Position numbers and translations under genes: made by a program | Shown: one piece after another, positions 1-9,785 of the stretch | Numbering within the stretch: position 1 is the first letter of the stretch | Layout of the letters: each line of letters starts with the position of its first letter | Assembly (NCBI GenBank): GCA_965112735.1 | Contig: OZ218955.1 | Coordinates: 2,418,001 to 2,482,000, forward strand | Direction of reading: 5' to 3' | Length of the DNA: 64,000 nt | DNA from: Phaeosaccion multiseriatum | Lineage: Eukaryota > Ochrophyta, other classes | The notes under the pieces: generated by a model | The model's database searches: none | The model's input: only the letters and a program-made list of their open reading frames with translations | What the model was told of the DNA's origin: nothing

Positions 1-2027
1 CGCAAGTCCCGTATCCAGCTCGTAGCTCATCTCCAGTCGATCATCGCTCACGAGGTCCAAGAATCCTTTTGTCACCTGAGGTGGTTCAGGCGCCACAAGC
101 AAGGAAGAGAAAGACTCAGTATGGCTCCTGCTGCTCTCACGAAATGAATAAGACTAAGCCTGACCTCCATCAAAATCTCGGCGTAGAAGGTGTTGCTGCT
201 GCTGCTACACCCCGCAATGTCTTGCGCCAGAAATCTCCTTGAAGCGAGAACCGGCCCCCGTAGGAAGGAAAATGCCCCCCCTTTGAGCGCCTCCACCAGC
301 GGATCTTCCACCTTACGCACAGGGGAGTGGGAGAGAAGAGTCGTCAGGGCCAGCAAAAGTGCGTTGGTGTCCTCTCTTCCCCTCCGCTCACCTGAGCCTT
401 ATTGCACATGCCGCTAAAGACAGAGGGGGCCATGAATTGTGCCCAAACTATTTGGACCACGGCCTGCACTTGGCGGTGGTGCCACCGCTCCTCCATTGCC
501 ACTCTGAGCAAGGGAAGGTAGACGGGATGAGATTTGGGTACATACCGCAAATGGCGCGGATCGCGGCCTGGCATTGGATGGACATGCGCACACTGACCTC
601 ATGAGTCCCCCCAACCCAGATGCGTTTTCCGGTGCACAACCGCTGGGTAAAAGAGCATTTCCTGTGGTCTGCGCCGGAACACCCGTGGAGCGGTCCCTCA
701 ACTGCTGGTCTTGGCTCAGGCAGCAGGCCAGTGTTAGCACAAGAATTAGAGTGGTGTTGAACATGGAAACCTGAGACACGGTAGAGAAACAGCGATTACG
801 TGAAGAGGGCTGCCGGCTTGAATCATATCGTATAGCTACGAACTAACCCATGAGGCATCGTTCTGATCCTGCGCCTGAGCAGCAGCCGTGCCGTAGCCAT
901 AATCGTGGTAGTGTAAGGAGGAGTGGTGCGCATGGTGCTGCGCCATCTTGCTCAGACGAGTGGAGCAATCTCTGAAGGGGTAAAATGAAGCACAGCAGCA
1001 GGCAGGCGGGTCAGGACACGGTGGCTGTCGATCGCAGTAGGTGTGTACAGCATCCTCACCTCAGCAGCTGCAAGAGCTCTTGCACCTCCTCAGCCGTTGC
1101 CTGTGTGTCGTAAAAGGTGAAGAACAGAGCTTCTGCGGCCACCAGCCGACAGCTGTCTGTGAGCCTAGTGCGATCCTCCCCACCTTTGCGTGCCCCCCCG
1201 AGCCCCGCACTCTCCTCGGGCAGCATTTGCCGCAGACACTCAATCAGTCTTGATGGCAGACCCTGTAAGTCGATGGGCGACGAGTTGATTTGGTCGGATC
1301 TCTGAATGACTCCCAAGCAGGGTTGGGCTTGTTTCTCTCCCTCTCTCTTTCTCACCTCCACCACGAGAGAGTTCGTGATCGTGATGATAGCCCCCAGCCT
1401 CTCTTTCGAGACAATCTCGTCTCGCCGAGCTTTGATGAGCTCGCAAACACACCGAAGCAACTGCCCTCGCTCCAACAAAAACAGCTCTTTCGCAGCCACA
1501 GCCAATGTGGAGGGGAGGTCGGACTTCAAGCTACCGTCCTGCCAAAAGTGCAAGAGCAACCAAAGAAGAGGCTTCAGCGTCAGAACTCTTGCAATGCCCG
1601 GTGCTCCGGGTCCCACCCACCTCAGCGCCAAGGAGCTGCTCCAGGACTGTCCTATTCTCTAGGGACGCCACCGCTCGCCAATACTCAACACACTGCAATT
1701 CATCCAGCAACAAGTCGGCCGACATCTGAATGATGGGTCCTCGCCATGCCTCCGGCACCAGGCCGTTGGAGACCTGTGGCAACACCATAAGCAGCGCAAT
1801 CAGTGGGGCAAAACTCTCGCACTACCAAACAGCTCGGAACACACCTGATTTCTGTGCTCCGTCGACGGGGGCGCGACATCGAATGGGCCAGGCTTGAGCA
1901 GCCCGTCCTTGTGCTCCCGCAAGGTCTGGACAAAAGCCTGGATCTCCTCCTCCGCACCACGGCCCTCTCCCTCCCCGAGGAAGAATTGTTGTATCCTATC
2001 GTACAGGGCGATGAAGCGACTCGTCAT
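1..2027 (-). CDS. NUP205: Nup205/Nup192-type inner-ring nucleoporin, N-terminal part (3' end beyond the window)
   Basis: Large alpha-solenoid scaffold protein of the nuclear pore inner ring (family knowledge). The start is ATG at 2027 (MTSRFIALYDRI). I read at least seven exons on the minus strand; the first two introns are about 1845-1776 and about 1600-1535. Supporting stretches, in order, are DELQCVEYWRAVAS, KELFLLERGQLLRCVCELIK, FFTFYDTQATAEEVQELL (the conserved tyrosine-aspartate region), QAVVQIVWAQFMAP (the Nup205 'LAWA' segment) and EALKGGAFSFLRGPVL. These match the N-terminal part of Nup205 in order and spacing. Exon joins between about 450 and 1060 are less certain than the rest. The gene leaves the window at base 1, so most of the roughly 2000-residue protein is missing. 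It is divergent from DCC1, with 167 bp between the start codons. Nup188 is the main alternative. Confidence 0.7.
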
Positions 2028-2194
2028 AGCTCTTCGCAGGCGCGAGGGGCCGAGAAAGCGCCGCTTACAAAGGCGAAGGCAAGGGGGTTCAAAGGGGAAA
2101 CAAATCCTATGGTTCCAGGCTGGGGTTGTTACGCACCATTACTTTTAGAAATTCAGATCTCAGCAACACAAACAAACAAAAATTAAACAACAAC
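2028..2194. promoter_or_regulatory. Short divergent promoter region between NUP205 and DCC1
   Basis: Only 167 bp separate the two start codons, so the 5' UTRs and promoters of both genes must lie here. The DCC1 side is A-rich (AAACAAACAAAAATTAAACAA just before its ATG). No clear TATA box is visible. Promoter function is inferred from position alone. Confidence 0.5.
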
Positions 2195-3721
2195 ATGAGC
2201 AGCAGGTGGGTGTACACTGGGAGGCACCTCCTGTCTGCTACGCCAAACTATTCCTAATGCTTTCGTGTGATGCAGGTCGAACAAGCGACGGCGAGTTCTC
2301 ACGGAGGCTTTGGCAGAGCAGCCCAACAGTGCTGCTGCTGGACCCTTGCCACTCTACATGAGTCCCACCTTTGTGAGCGAGAACGACGGCCTCGTGCTGG
2401 TGGAAGTGCCTCCGGCACTGCTGACCGAGGTGGCGGAGGACTCAGGTAAAAGACGGGCGGCTGTGGGAAAGCTGGGAAGACGAGAAATAATACTGTTCTG
2501 CACGCCCCTCTCGTCTGCGCTCAGATAAAGGGCTTGTGCGATTCGTGGGATCAAACAGTGCGAGGCTAGTGACGGGGAGCAAGACGTTCTCTCTCACTCT
2601 CGTGGAAACATCCAACACCGTAATGGTACTTCCCCCCGTCCACGCCCCCCAAAACGCCACGGTAAACGCCATCTGCAAGTACCACTACGAGCTGAAGCGA
2701 GTCGTGCCGGACTGGGATGCCCTTCGAACTCTGCTGAGTAGCAACCTGTACGACGGACACACAGAGACGAGCGGGGATTCGGATGGCGAGGCAGCAGAAG
2801 CAGCGGCGGAAAAGTTCTCTCTGGAGCGCCTAGAAGGTAGGGCAGGCAACAGTGGGAGGCCTCGCTGCGCTGCGCTCTTGTCCGCAGCTAAAATTGATGA
2901 CCGTCCTCCTCCGCCGCGCAGCCGAGGTGCACGTGAGCCGCGCAGAGCTCGTGCAGGGACTCAAGCAACTGAAAGCCCTCAATATCGACGGCTGGCGCCT
3001 CTTGTCTCCGGCCTACGAGAAGGCCACCTTTGACAAGATTCTCAATGTAGTCGTCGAGCGAGACTTGCCCTTACATGCAGTCGATGCTCCCACGGTGGCG
3101 CAAGAGCTCCTCAGGGGGAACAGGAAGGCAGCCGGGGGCTCTTCGCAGGAGCAAATCGTGAAGCATTGTTTGTGGCTGTACTCAGACCAGAGTAAGTGCA
3201 AAGAGGGTGGCGACGTGTTCACGCTGGATGAAAATCAGGTGCGTGTTCTTCGCTCCGCACGTGAGCACGTCGCTCTGGTCTGACGTTTCAATTCTGCCCG
3301 GCCAACCCTCCGTTGCAAAAACTAACACCGCCGGCAGGTGGCCATATTCAAGGCCCACATCCTCTTTTCCGCGAGGGCTACGTGGCCGGCAAGCGAGTGG
3401 GCTTCGGAGTGGGCAGCCAGCGTTCCAGGCGTGGACGCGCCATCGCAAGAGCTCATGAGGGGTATCGGCTTCCTGGACGAAGAGCGCGTCTGGCACTACT
3501 TTCCCGCCAGCCGTCTGCCGCACAACCCCGCGGCAAGATTTGCAGCCCTGTTCGCCTTTCGATCCAGGTGGACTCGGAAGGACCTCGAGCCCTATCTGGA
3601 ATCAATCGCAGACCAACACGGGGAGACCGCCTCCCAAGATGAGCTTCTGCTGAGGCATGCGAGGGAACTCGTCACGAACCAGCCAGGCTCCGCAGCTCCC
3701 TTGTACTGCAGCCGAATATAG
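2195..3721 (+). CDS. DSCC1: Sister chromatid cohesion protein DCC1 (DSCC1), subunit of the CTF18-RFC clamp loader
   Basis: DCC1 joins CTF18 and CTF8 in the alternative replication-factor-C complex that loads PCNA and supports cohesion during S phase (family knowledge). Five exons are supported: 2195-2205, 2276-2445, 2525-2836, 2922-3238 and 3338-3721. They sum to 1194 bases in one frame, 397 residues, the normal length. The first exon encodes only MSS plus two bases. Diagnostic segments are KTFSLTLVETSNTVMVLPP, YELKRVVPDWDALRTLL followed by NLYDG, the middle winged-helix part ALNIDGWRLLSPAYEK, EQIVKHCLWLYSD, and the C-terminal FRSRWTRKDLEPYLESIAD. The insertions after the second segment are acidic and low-complexity. 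Nothing suggests loss of function. Confidence 0.9.
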
Positions 3722-4139
3722 GAACGTGTAGCTTATGCAAGACTCTGTTTTAGTTTGCAGTTGGAGGCACAAAAGCAAGTGTTCCCGTCGGAGATGGCCC
3801 ATGCATCCTTGGTACCAAGTAAATTTTGCAAGAACAAAGTGCCATCTCCGACGACGGGAGCTTCGCCTAAACTGAAACTCACACATCCACCGTCCACCCT
3901 CTTCACCAAGGAGTCACGCAGCATGCAGAAAGTGCGGCGTACAGAAAGAAGCACGTGATCGAGGCAAGCGGCGGGAAGTAATAGATGCAGAGGAAGACGA
4001 CGTAAGCAGTCGCAGCAGCAAAGTTGCAAAGAAGGCTTGCAGCCTGTGGGGAGAGAAGTGCGGAGCTGCTGAGGCAGCAGCCTGAGGCACCTTGCGGCAA
4101 CGACTTTAGTGGCGAGGCAACGATTATACGCAGGGGAGG
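3722..4139. other. Intergenic stretch with an inverted repeat and nested palindrome
   Basis: This 418 bp stretch between DCC1 and the PrsW-like gene should hold the DCC1 3' UTR and the next promoter. I see no convincing coding exon. It contains an inverted repeat, 3784-3798 against 3841-3858 (15 bases pairing with 18, one 3-nt bulge). In its loop is a perfect 12-base palindrome, CTTGGTACCAAG, at 3808-3819. Confidence 0.6.
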
Positions 4140-5448
4140 ATGGACGAAGAGGTATCTCACGACCCCTACCTTTCTGATGGAGCGTCCATTTCCAGCGGGG
4201 GCCGGGGTTGGTCTACACTTAAGGACGTCTCTGGCTGCTCCAAATGTGCCTTGGCCTATATCCTTGCCTCCTTCTTATTGGCGTGCCTCATTGACCCGGT
4301 CATCGGGTTTTTGTTCCTTGCTTCGCTTCTCCTGAGTTCCGTACCGCTGTATCTCTGGTGGAAGAGGCATGCAGCAAGATGTCCGTTAGATTTGGTGATT
4401 CGGTACGTAAAAAGGAAGGGAACAGTCTTCCAATTCTCTTCTTCACGCGGAGATTATGCTCAAAACTGCTGCTGCTGCTGCTGCTGCTGCTCTTTGCAAA
4501 CCAGGTCGTTCTTCTCCGGGTTTGCGCCTCTCTTCTTTGTGGTCATCTTCTCTCTCCTCTTTGTGGGCTTTCCCATCCTCAACACTCTATGTTGGGCTCT
4601 GTTCCCAAAACAGGCGGTCCCGATCGTCACGATCACCTCTCAAGGTGGGTAAGCGAGCCTGCCGCGTGGTTGTCTGTCCGTCTGTCTGTCTGTGTCTATC
4701 CCCCCCTCTCTCTCACCCTCTCTCGCTCTCTCTAGGTCCTCAGAGTTGACCGATTTTGTTGTTGTTGTTCTTGTTGTTCCTGATTTCCTTTGCTCTCTGG
4801 TCTTGGTCTTCAGTCGTTGCTCTCGTTGGTTTTGAGGAAGTGGGGAAAGTGCTTTGGGCTCGACGATCAAGGGCTGGTGTCGAGCTAAATCGATTCACCA
4901 TTGCGGATCAGATTGGATACACAGCGACCTCGGTGGGCTACGCTACCGCTTCAGCAAATCTTTGGACGTGGGTTTCGTTCCGAGTGATCGAGGCAGTGTT
5001 CGGCGTAAATCACGACTCGGCCGCCGACTTGGGCCTCGGAGTAGTCGCCCTACTCATATGTTCACTGCTCGGCACCCCTCTCCATGTGCTCAGCGGCTAT
5101 CTTATAGGGCTAAACACCTCGTCACAAGCGAGCTTCGGAAGGGTGGGCCTCTACTCGTTTTGTGCACGGCTGGTGTTCGTGTTGATATGCATCGTTGGGA
5201 CGGTTTTGCTGGCTGTGACGGCCGGCCATGGCGTTGTGGGGGTAGTTTTTTCGCTTTCGTTCATGGCAGCGTGCTTTTGGGCCTTGTGCGTCGTTTTCCT
5301 GCGGCACATTAAGAGTGTAGAGGCGTCGATGCCTCCGGAATACCTGCGATCCGTAGGCTATCTCAACGTCGCCGGCTACGGACTGCTTCCAGGGGCAGAG
5401 ACCGCGGAGAGCATTGAGCTGCCCCAGAACATGTCCAACTTGGTGTAA
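4140..5448 (+). CDS. Polytopic membrane protein resembling PrsW-type intramembrane proteases
   Basis: Three exons (4140-4402, 4505-4644, 4814-5448) give 345 residues in frame. The protein has about eight hydrophobic segments. The first two follow an acidic N-terminus with a CSKC-type pair. A GFEEVGK motif matches the EExxK signature of PrsW/CAAX-like glutamic intramembrane proteases. It is followed by VGYATASAN, in the place of the family's GFAxxEN motif, and by TPLHVLSGYLIGL, in the place of the third motif with its conserved histidine. The first and third motifs look intact. In the second the usual glutamate is not at its expected position, so activity is uncertain. A C-terminal hydrophilic tail follows the last membrane segment. 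The substrate is unknown. The match is by motif order only; the protein could be an inactive relative. Confidence 0.55.
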
Positions 5449-5643
5449 ATAGGCGTCCATTTGTCCCAAGGAAGCATGCATCATATATCTGTAGAAAGGT
5501 CGGGTCTTTATTTAATACACGGGGCGAACGTAGCACTTTCATGACACCACTCGCTTCTGCGGGCAGATGGCCGGCGGACGTCTCCCCCGTCCCCTCAATG
5601 CCTCTTATGTACACCCCTCCTACGTTTCAGTGCCCAAGCAAGT

Positions 5644-6174
5644 TCATGCCCCATCGGTGTTGGCAACCAACGACACCTCAGCTTGCTGCTCCTCATCGCT
5701 GTCCTCCTCTGTACGTGCAAACAAAGCAAGCAAGGAGAAAAGTGGTTGCGTGGCGTCAAGGTGATGCGTGCACGTGCGAGTTGCTGGGGTGAGGTAGCGA
5801 AACTCTCAAGGAAGGTAGTAGGGGGGTGGGGGCACGGGACCTGGCGATTATGCGGCCTGCAGCAGCACAGCCCCCGGCACCCGTCAGGTTCTCAAGGAAG
5901 AGAGTAGGGGGCGGGTGCCACGGGGCCTGCCGGTGCTGCTGCCTCCGCCCGCCATCCGTCAGCTCCTCAGAAGCTGTGACCACTTACTCTTCACGTATAA
6001 GGGTGGCGAATTCCCGCCTGCCATTCTGTTAAAGTAGTCTGCACTGAAGGCCAGGATGTCCGCTTCCGTCTTGGGGTTCTCGCGGATGACTGCTTTGGAG
6101 AACTCCTTCAAGACACCTGGTAGATCGGGGTGTACCTCTATTTGCTCGGGCATAAAAATCCTGTTCGCCTTCAT
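5644..6174 (-). CDS. Small RIIa-domain (dimerization/docking) protein
   Basis: Two exons, 6174-5988 and 5708-5644, join in phase (donor GTAAGT, acceptor ACAG) to give 83 residues. Residues about 13-45 (LPGVLKEFSKAVIRENPK, then DILAFSADYF) form the RIIa fold. This is the four-helix dimerization domain of the PKA regulatory subunit also found in ropporin, SPA17, DPY-30-like and radial-spoke proteins. The acidic tail begins KEDSDEEQQ. Without the splice the reading frame ends six codons later, at KWSQLLRS, so the spliced form is a choice based on the strong donor and the acidic second exon. In algae such small RIIa proteins are mainly flagellar or anchor to AKAP-type amphipathic helices (family knowledge). 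A polyadenylation-like AATAAA lies about 130 bp downstream on the minus strand. Confidence 0.7.
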
Positions 6175-6388
6175 CTTGGTACTCCTTCTTAGAGAAGAGA
6201 GGAGGAGAAGAGAAGAGAGAGAGAGGAATGGAGAAGACAGTTACACAAATTCTGCGGAGGGACTCCGAGCGGGGATCGGGAGACACAGAGAGAACTTTTT
6301 ATTAAAGAGGAGGACGAGTCTTTGCGCAACCGGCACCGCCCCTCTGACGGTGCCGCGCACACTCCAACCCGCCCGATTCTCTATCTTA

Positions 6389-7228
6389 ATGATGGAGCGG
6401 TCATTATGCACCGGGAGGCCACTTGGGCTGACTGCCTTTGCCTTGTCGGTTTCTTTCGCTTGGCTGCGTGCGAGGCAAAGCCAGCGACGGGCTTTGTCGT
6501 CTAACGTTGGCTTCGATCGAGCTGAGATGAACACACTGCCACTGTCGTTCAAAGAATACAAGGAACATGTATTCGTGGGGACGGGTTTGGGTTCCGAGAA
6601 GGAGTGGCCAAAGAATTGGGAAGCGGCGCCCCTGGGTGCGGTGTTCCACGAGGCCGTGGCTTCGCTGGGTATGAAGGGCAGAGTGAAGGTGACTGCCTGC
6701 GATGCACCTCGAGGAGATGTGCTGCTCTTTCCATCCGGTATCAAGTACCAGATCGGGGCAGAGGTGCCGAGCCTGGCAGTAGCCAAGGCGATTGTCTCTT
6801 CCGATACCACCGCCTTTGCCGCGCAAGGGAGTGTGGAGGGGGAAGCTACCATAATGGTTTGTGCTCATGGCAAAAGAGATTCGAGGTGTGGCTTTTGTGG
6901 GCCGAGGTTGACCCAGGCCCTCAAGAAGCGCTTGGAAGGGAGAGATGTAAATGTGTTGAAGTGTAGTCATATCGGGGGGCATAAATTTGCAGGCAATGTT
7001 ATCTTGTTCGGGGGAAAGCGTGGGGCACCAGGCGTGTCCGCCAGGGGGGGCGGGGGCGATTGGTTCGGCTACGTGAAGCCCGACCGGTTGGAGGATATTG
7101 TAACTTTCTTGGACGAAGGGGCCAAGGGCCCTTCTTGGCAACAGACATATCGAGGCTCGATGGGGCTCACAAAGGAGCAGATTGAGGAAGAGAGGGCGAG
7201 TTGTCCATGCCAGCAGCAGGGCCGATGA
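6389..7228 (+). CDS. Sucrase/ferredoxin-like (Apd1/Aim32-type) thioredoxin-fold [2Fe-2S] protein
   Basis: Single exon, 279 residues from ATGATG at 6389. An in-frame reading extends upstream, but the region is purine-rich and looks like 5' UTR. The first 45 residues are basic and hydroxylated with a hydrophobic patch (LTAFALSVSFAWLRARQS, then RRALSSN), consistent with a mitochondrial or other organellar presequence. The C-terminal half carries the family signature: CAHGKRDSRCG, then CSHIGGHKFAGN, then DWFGYVKPDR. In Apd1-type proteins the cluster is bound by two cysteines and two histidines within these motifs (family knowledge), and both pairs are present. The C-terminus ends CPCQQQGR. A role in redox or iron-sulfur handling is inferred; the exact reaction is unknown. 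It is divergent from the RIIa gene, with 214 bp between starts. The stop lies 38 bp from the stop of the convergent coiled-coil gene. Confidence 0.8.
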   Translation: MMERSLCTGRPLGLTAFALSVSFAWLRARQSQRRALSSNVGFDRAEMNTLPLSFKEYKEHVFVGTGLGSEKEWPKNWEAAPLGAVFHEAVASLGMKGRVKVTACDAPRGDVLLFPSGIKYQIGAEVPSLAVAKAIVSSDTTAFAAQGSVEGEATIMVCAHGKRDSRCGFCGPRLTQALKKRLEGRDVNVLKCSHIGGHKFAGNVILFGGKRGAPGVSARGGGGDWFGYVKPDRLEDIVTFLDEGAKGPSWQQTYRGSMGLTKEQIEEERASCPCQQQGR

Positions 7229-7266
7229 CCGAGTATAGCTGGACATTATTTTGGCTCTGTGCCTCT

Positions 7267-9724
7267 CTACCCTCCCAAGCCGCCACCCCAGGACGGCGCT
7301 GCAGGCGTGGCGATGAATCCTGATGAGGGTGATGTCCGATTCAGGGTCGCAGAGGAGGAGTTGGTGGTGGAGGAGGTTTGAAAGACCTTGGCCACATGTG
7401 CCTCGATGCTCGTCTGCATGTCTACGAGCAAGCTCCGCAGCCAGGCCTCAAAGTCTGCTCCTTGCCCCGCTTGAAGCGCTCCGCTTTGGGGCTGCAGAAG
7501 AATGCGAGTAAACTTGGGCAGCACACTTTGCTCCACGAAGGACCGAATCTTGCTGCTCGGAAGTTGGCTGATGAGAGAGAGGCGACAAAGGCAGGCAGGC
7601 ACGACGGACATTTGGCGATGCGCAAAATGCCTTGTGGACGACTCCTTCCATGTACCCACACACACATACCTGTTGTACGAGAGGCGCCGGTCGTCTAGGT
7701 TGATGTTGACCGTGGGAGCGACGACGCAGAGCCGCACGCTGTTGTTGAGAGCGGCACGGAGCATCTCCTTGTGCACCGCTCGCTGTGGGCAAAGAGAAGT
7801 GTGCGGGAAGCGGAGTGTGTAAGGGCAATCTAAACTAGGAATACAGCCAAGGCACGCACAAGATCACTCACCTGGTTCTTCCCAACTTGGGCTGCTTTCT
7901 TGCTCCCGGCCCTTTCCACAAGCGCCTCCTTCTCCAGGGCCGCCGCTCTCTTGTCTGCAGAAGCCGCCTTCTCTTTCCACCTCGCGGTCTCCTCCCTCTC
8001 CTTGTGCGCCATCAATTCCGCCCCCCGCGCTGTATGCTCCACCTGCTCTCGCTTCTTCACCTCCTCTCGGATCTCCTCGTCTTTTGCTTGTAGCTTGGTG
8101 TTTACTGAGTTCAGCTCACCCCTGCATTCCGTCAGCACTTTCCGCACTTGGCCTACTTGCTCAGTCATTTCTTCCAAGCTCGCATGGGCGTCGCTGTTCT
8201 CTTGCTTTAAGGCCCTGATTATGGCCGCTGATGCTTGTCGCTGTTTGTGCAAATCTCCCATTAGTCCCTCCACCTCGTGTCGACTTGCTTCCTGCGCCTG
8301 CTCCGCGGCCTCCTTCAACTTGCCGCACCCTTTGCACGCAGCGCCAGCTGCCAGACTCTCTCTGCGCTCTTGCTGCTGGAGCTTACGCTTGTCCTCTTCG
8401 CGTTCCTGCTTGAGATTCTCCAATTCGATCTCTCTCTTTGCTCTCCAGTCTGCAGCCTCTTGCGCGGCCTGCTTGCTGCGCAACTCACTGTCCAAGTGCT
8501 GCGAGATTGAGGCGTCCAGATCCCTACGGAGCATCTGCGCCTCTCCACGCACAATCTCCAGATTCCTGTCCTGCGACGCGGCGTCTTGTCCCTTGCTCTC
8601 CAGCTGTCGGCGCAGTCCGTCCACCGCCGCGCGAAGAGATTTCTCCCGCGCTTCTGCTTCCGCCTCCCTACGCTCCATCTGCTTTTTCACTGAGCGCACA
8701 ATCTCCTCACATCTGCCTCTTTCCTCCGCAAGCCTTGCCCCAGCACTGACGCTGCTACCCTGTCCGTCGACGCAGATCACTTTCCCTGCCGCTGTGGTGG
8801 TGTTGGTGGTGGTGGGTTGGGGCTTTTCCCCAGTGTTTCCGCTTCGCCCCTGGCTGACTATTGTAAGCTGCTCCACGAGATTTTCAAGCTTGAACAGCTG
8901 TGCCCTCAGCTCTCGCCCTTCACCCCTCGTCTTTCGAAGACTCTCTCGCAGTGCCGCGCAGCTCGAGCAATCTGCGTGCTGCTTCCCTCCTCCTCCTGCT
9001 GCCCTGAACTGACTTCCTCCAACGAACCTCCCCTGTTTTGTTTTTCATGGGCAGTAACAACAAACGTAATGTAACGACTGCATTAGGAAGAGAACACTCT
9101 CCCCCCCATATGCGGGAGGCTGGGTTCCGCTTCTTCTCACTCACTCACCCTCCCCCCCCCGCTGAACTGAAGCAGGAGCGCTGTTTGAAGTCGCTTCACC
9201 TCTGCCTTGAGAGCGTCAAGGTCCTCCAGTTGATCATCGCCACCACGACGTTCCTGCCGCAGCAGAGGCTCCTCAAAGAAGAAGCCTTCGGTCGAAGCTG
9301 CTGCTGCTGCACCCCGCCCACGAGACAAGGACGGCGCTCCAACTGTTGAAGGACGCTGGTCTCCGCCAGGGCTGCCCGCCGGCACCTCGATCTCTAGCGC
9401 CGCTCTCTCAGCGACCACTCCTTCTGTGGCTGTGGCCTCGTACGGCTCGGGTGAGGAGTTGCGACGATACAAGACCGTCTTCGGCGCCCTTCTACGCAGC
9501 TGGATTGCCGTAGTAGTTGTAGCAGTAGTTGTAGCAGTAGTAGGACTGCCGCTCGGAAAGGCCAGGTTACTCGACGAGCGAGAGTAGCCTACGCTGGAGC
9601 GCGGCCTTCGCGAGCTCATCTTCGCCTTCGTCGCGAGGGACGGACCACCACTGGGCTGCGTCGTCGTAGGCTGCGCCGCTTGATTGAACCATCCGACAGG
9701 GGGCAGCGAGGGAGAGCGCTGCAT
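7267..9724 (-). CDS. Large coiled-coil protein of unknown function
   Basis: Four exons give about 715 residues from ATG at 9724. Residues 1-190 are basic, Ser/Thr/Pro/Ala-rich and disordered. Residues about 200-580 form a long heptad-rich coiled coil (for example HKEREETARWKEKAASADKR) with a CKGCGKL pair in the middle. After it comes a compact C-terminal region with NSVRLCVVAPTVNINLDD, LPSSKIRSFVEQSVLPKF and a helix around WLRSLLVDMQTSIEAHVAK. The tail is Ser/Thr and Gly rich. That conserved-looking end suggests a docking domain, but I do not recognise the family. A centrosomal, flagellar or cytoskeletal role would be a guess. The start is only 61 bp downstream of the stop of the same-strand UMPH-1 gene. 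The gene is convergent with the Suc-Fer gene. Confidence 0.7.
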
Positions 9725-9785
9725 CAGCAGCAGTCTTTGCGCTCTCTAATAAAAATCCGAAACCATATTTTATTGACTTATCATT

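Noticed and set aside
7900-9012. 370-residue plus-strand ORF opposite the coiled-coil gene
   Set aside because: Ser/Cys/Leu-rich shadow of the heptad-repeat coding strand. The minus strand has coherent exons, splice sites and a start.
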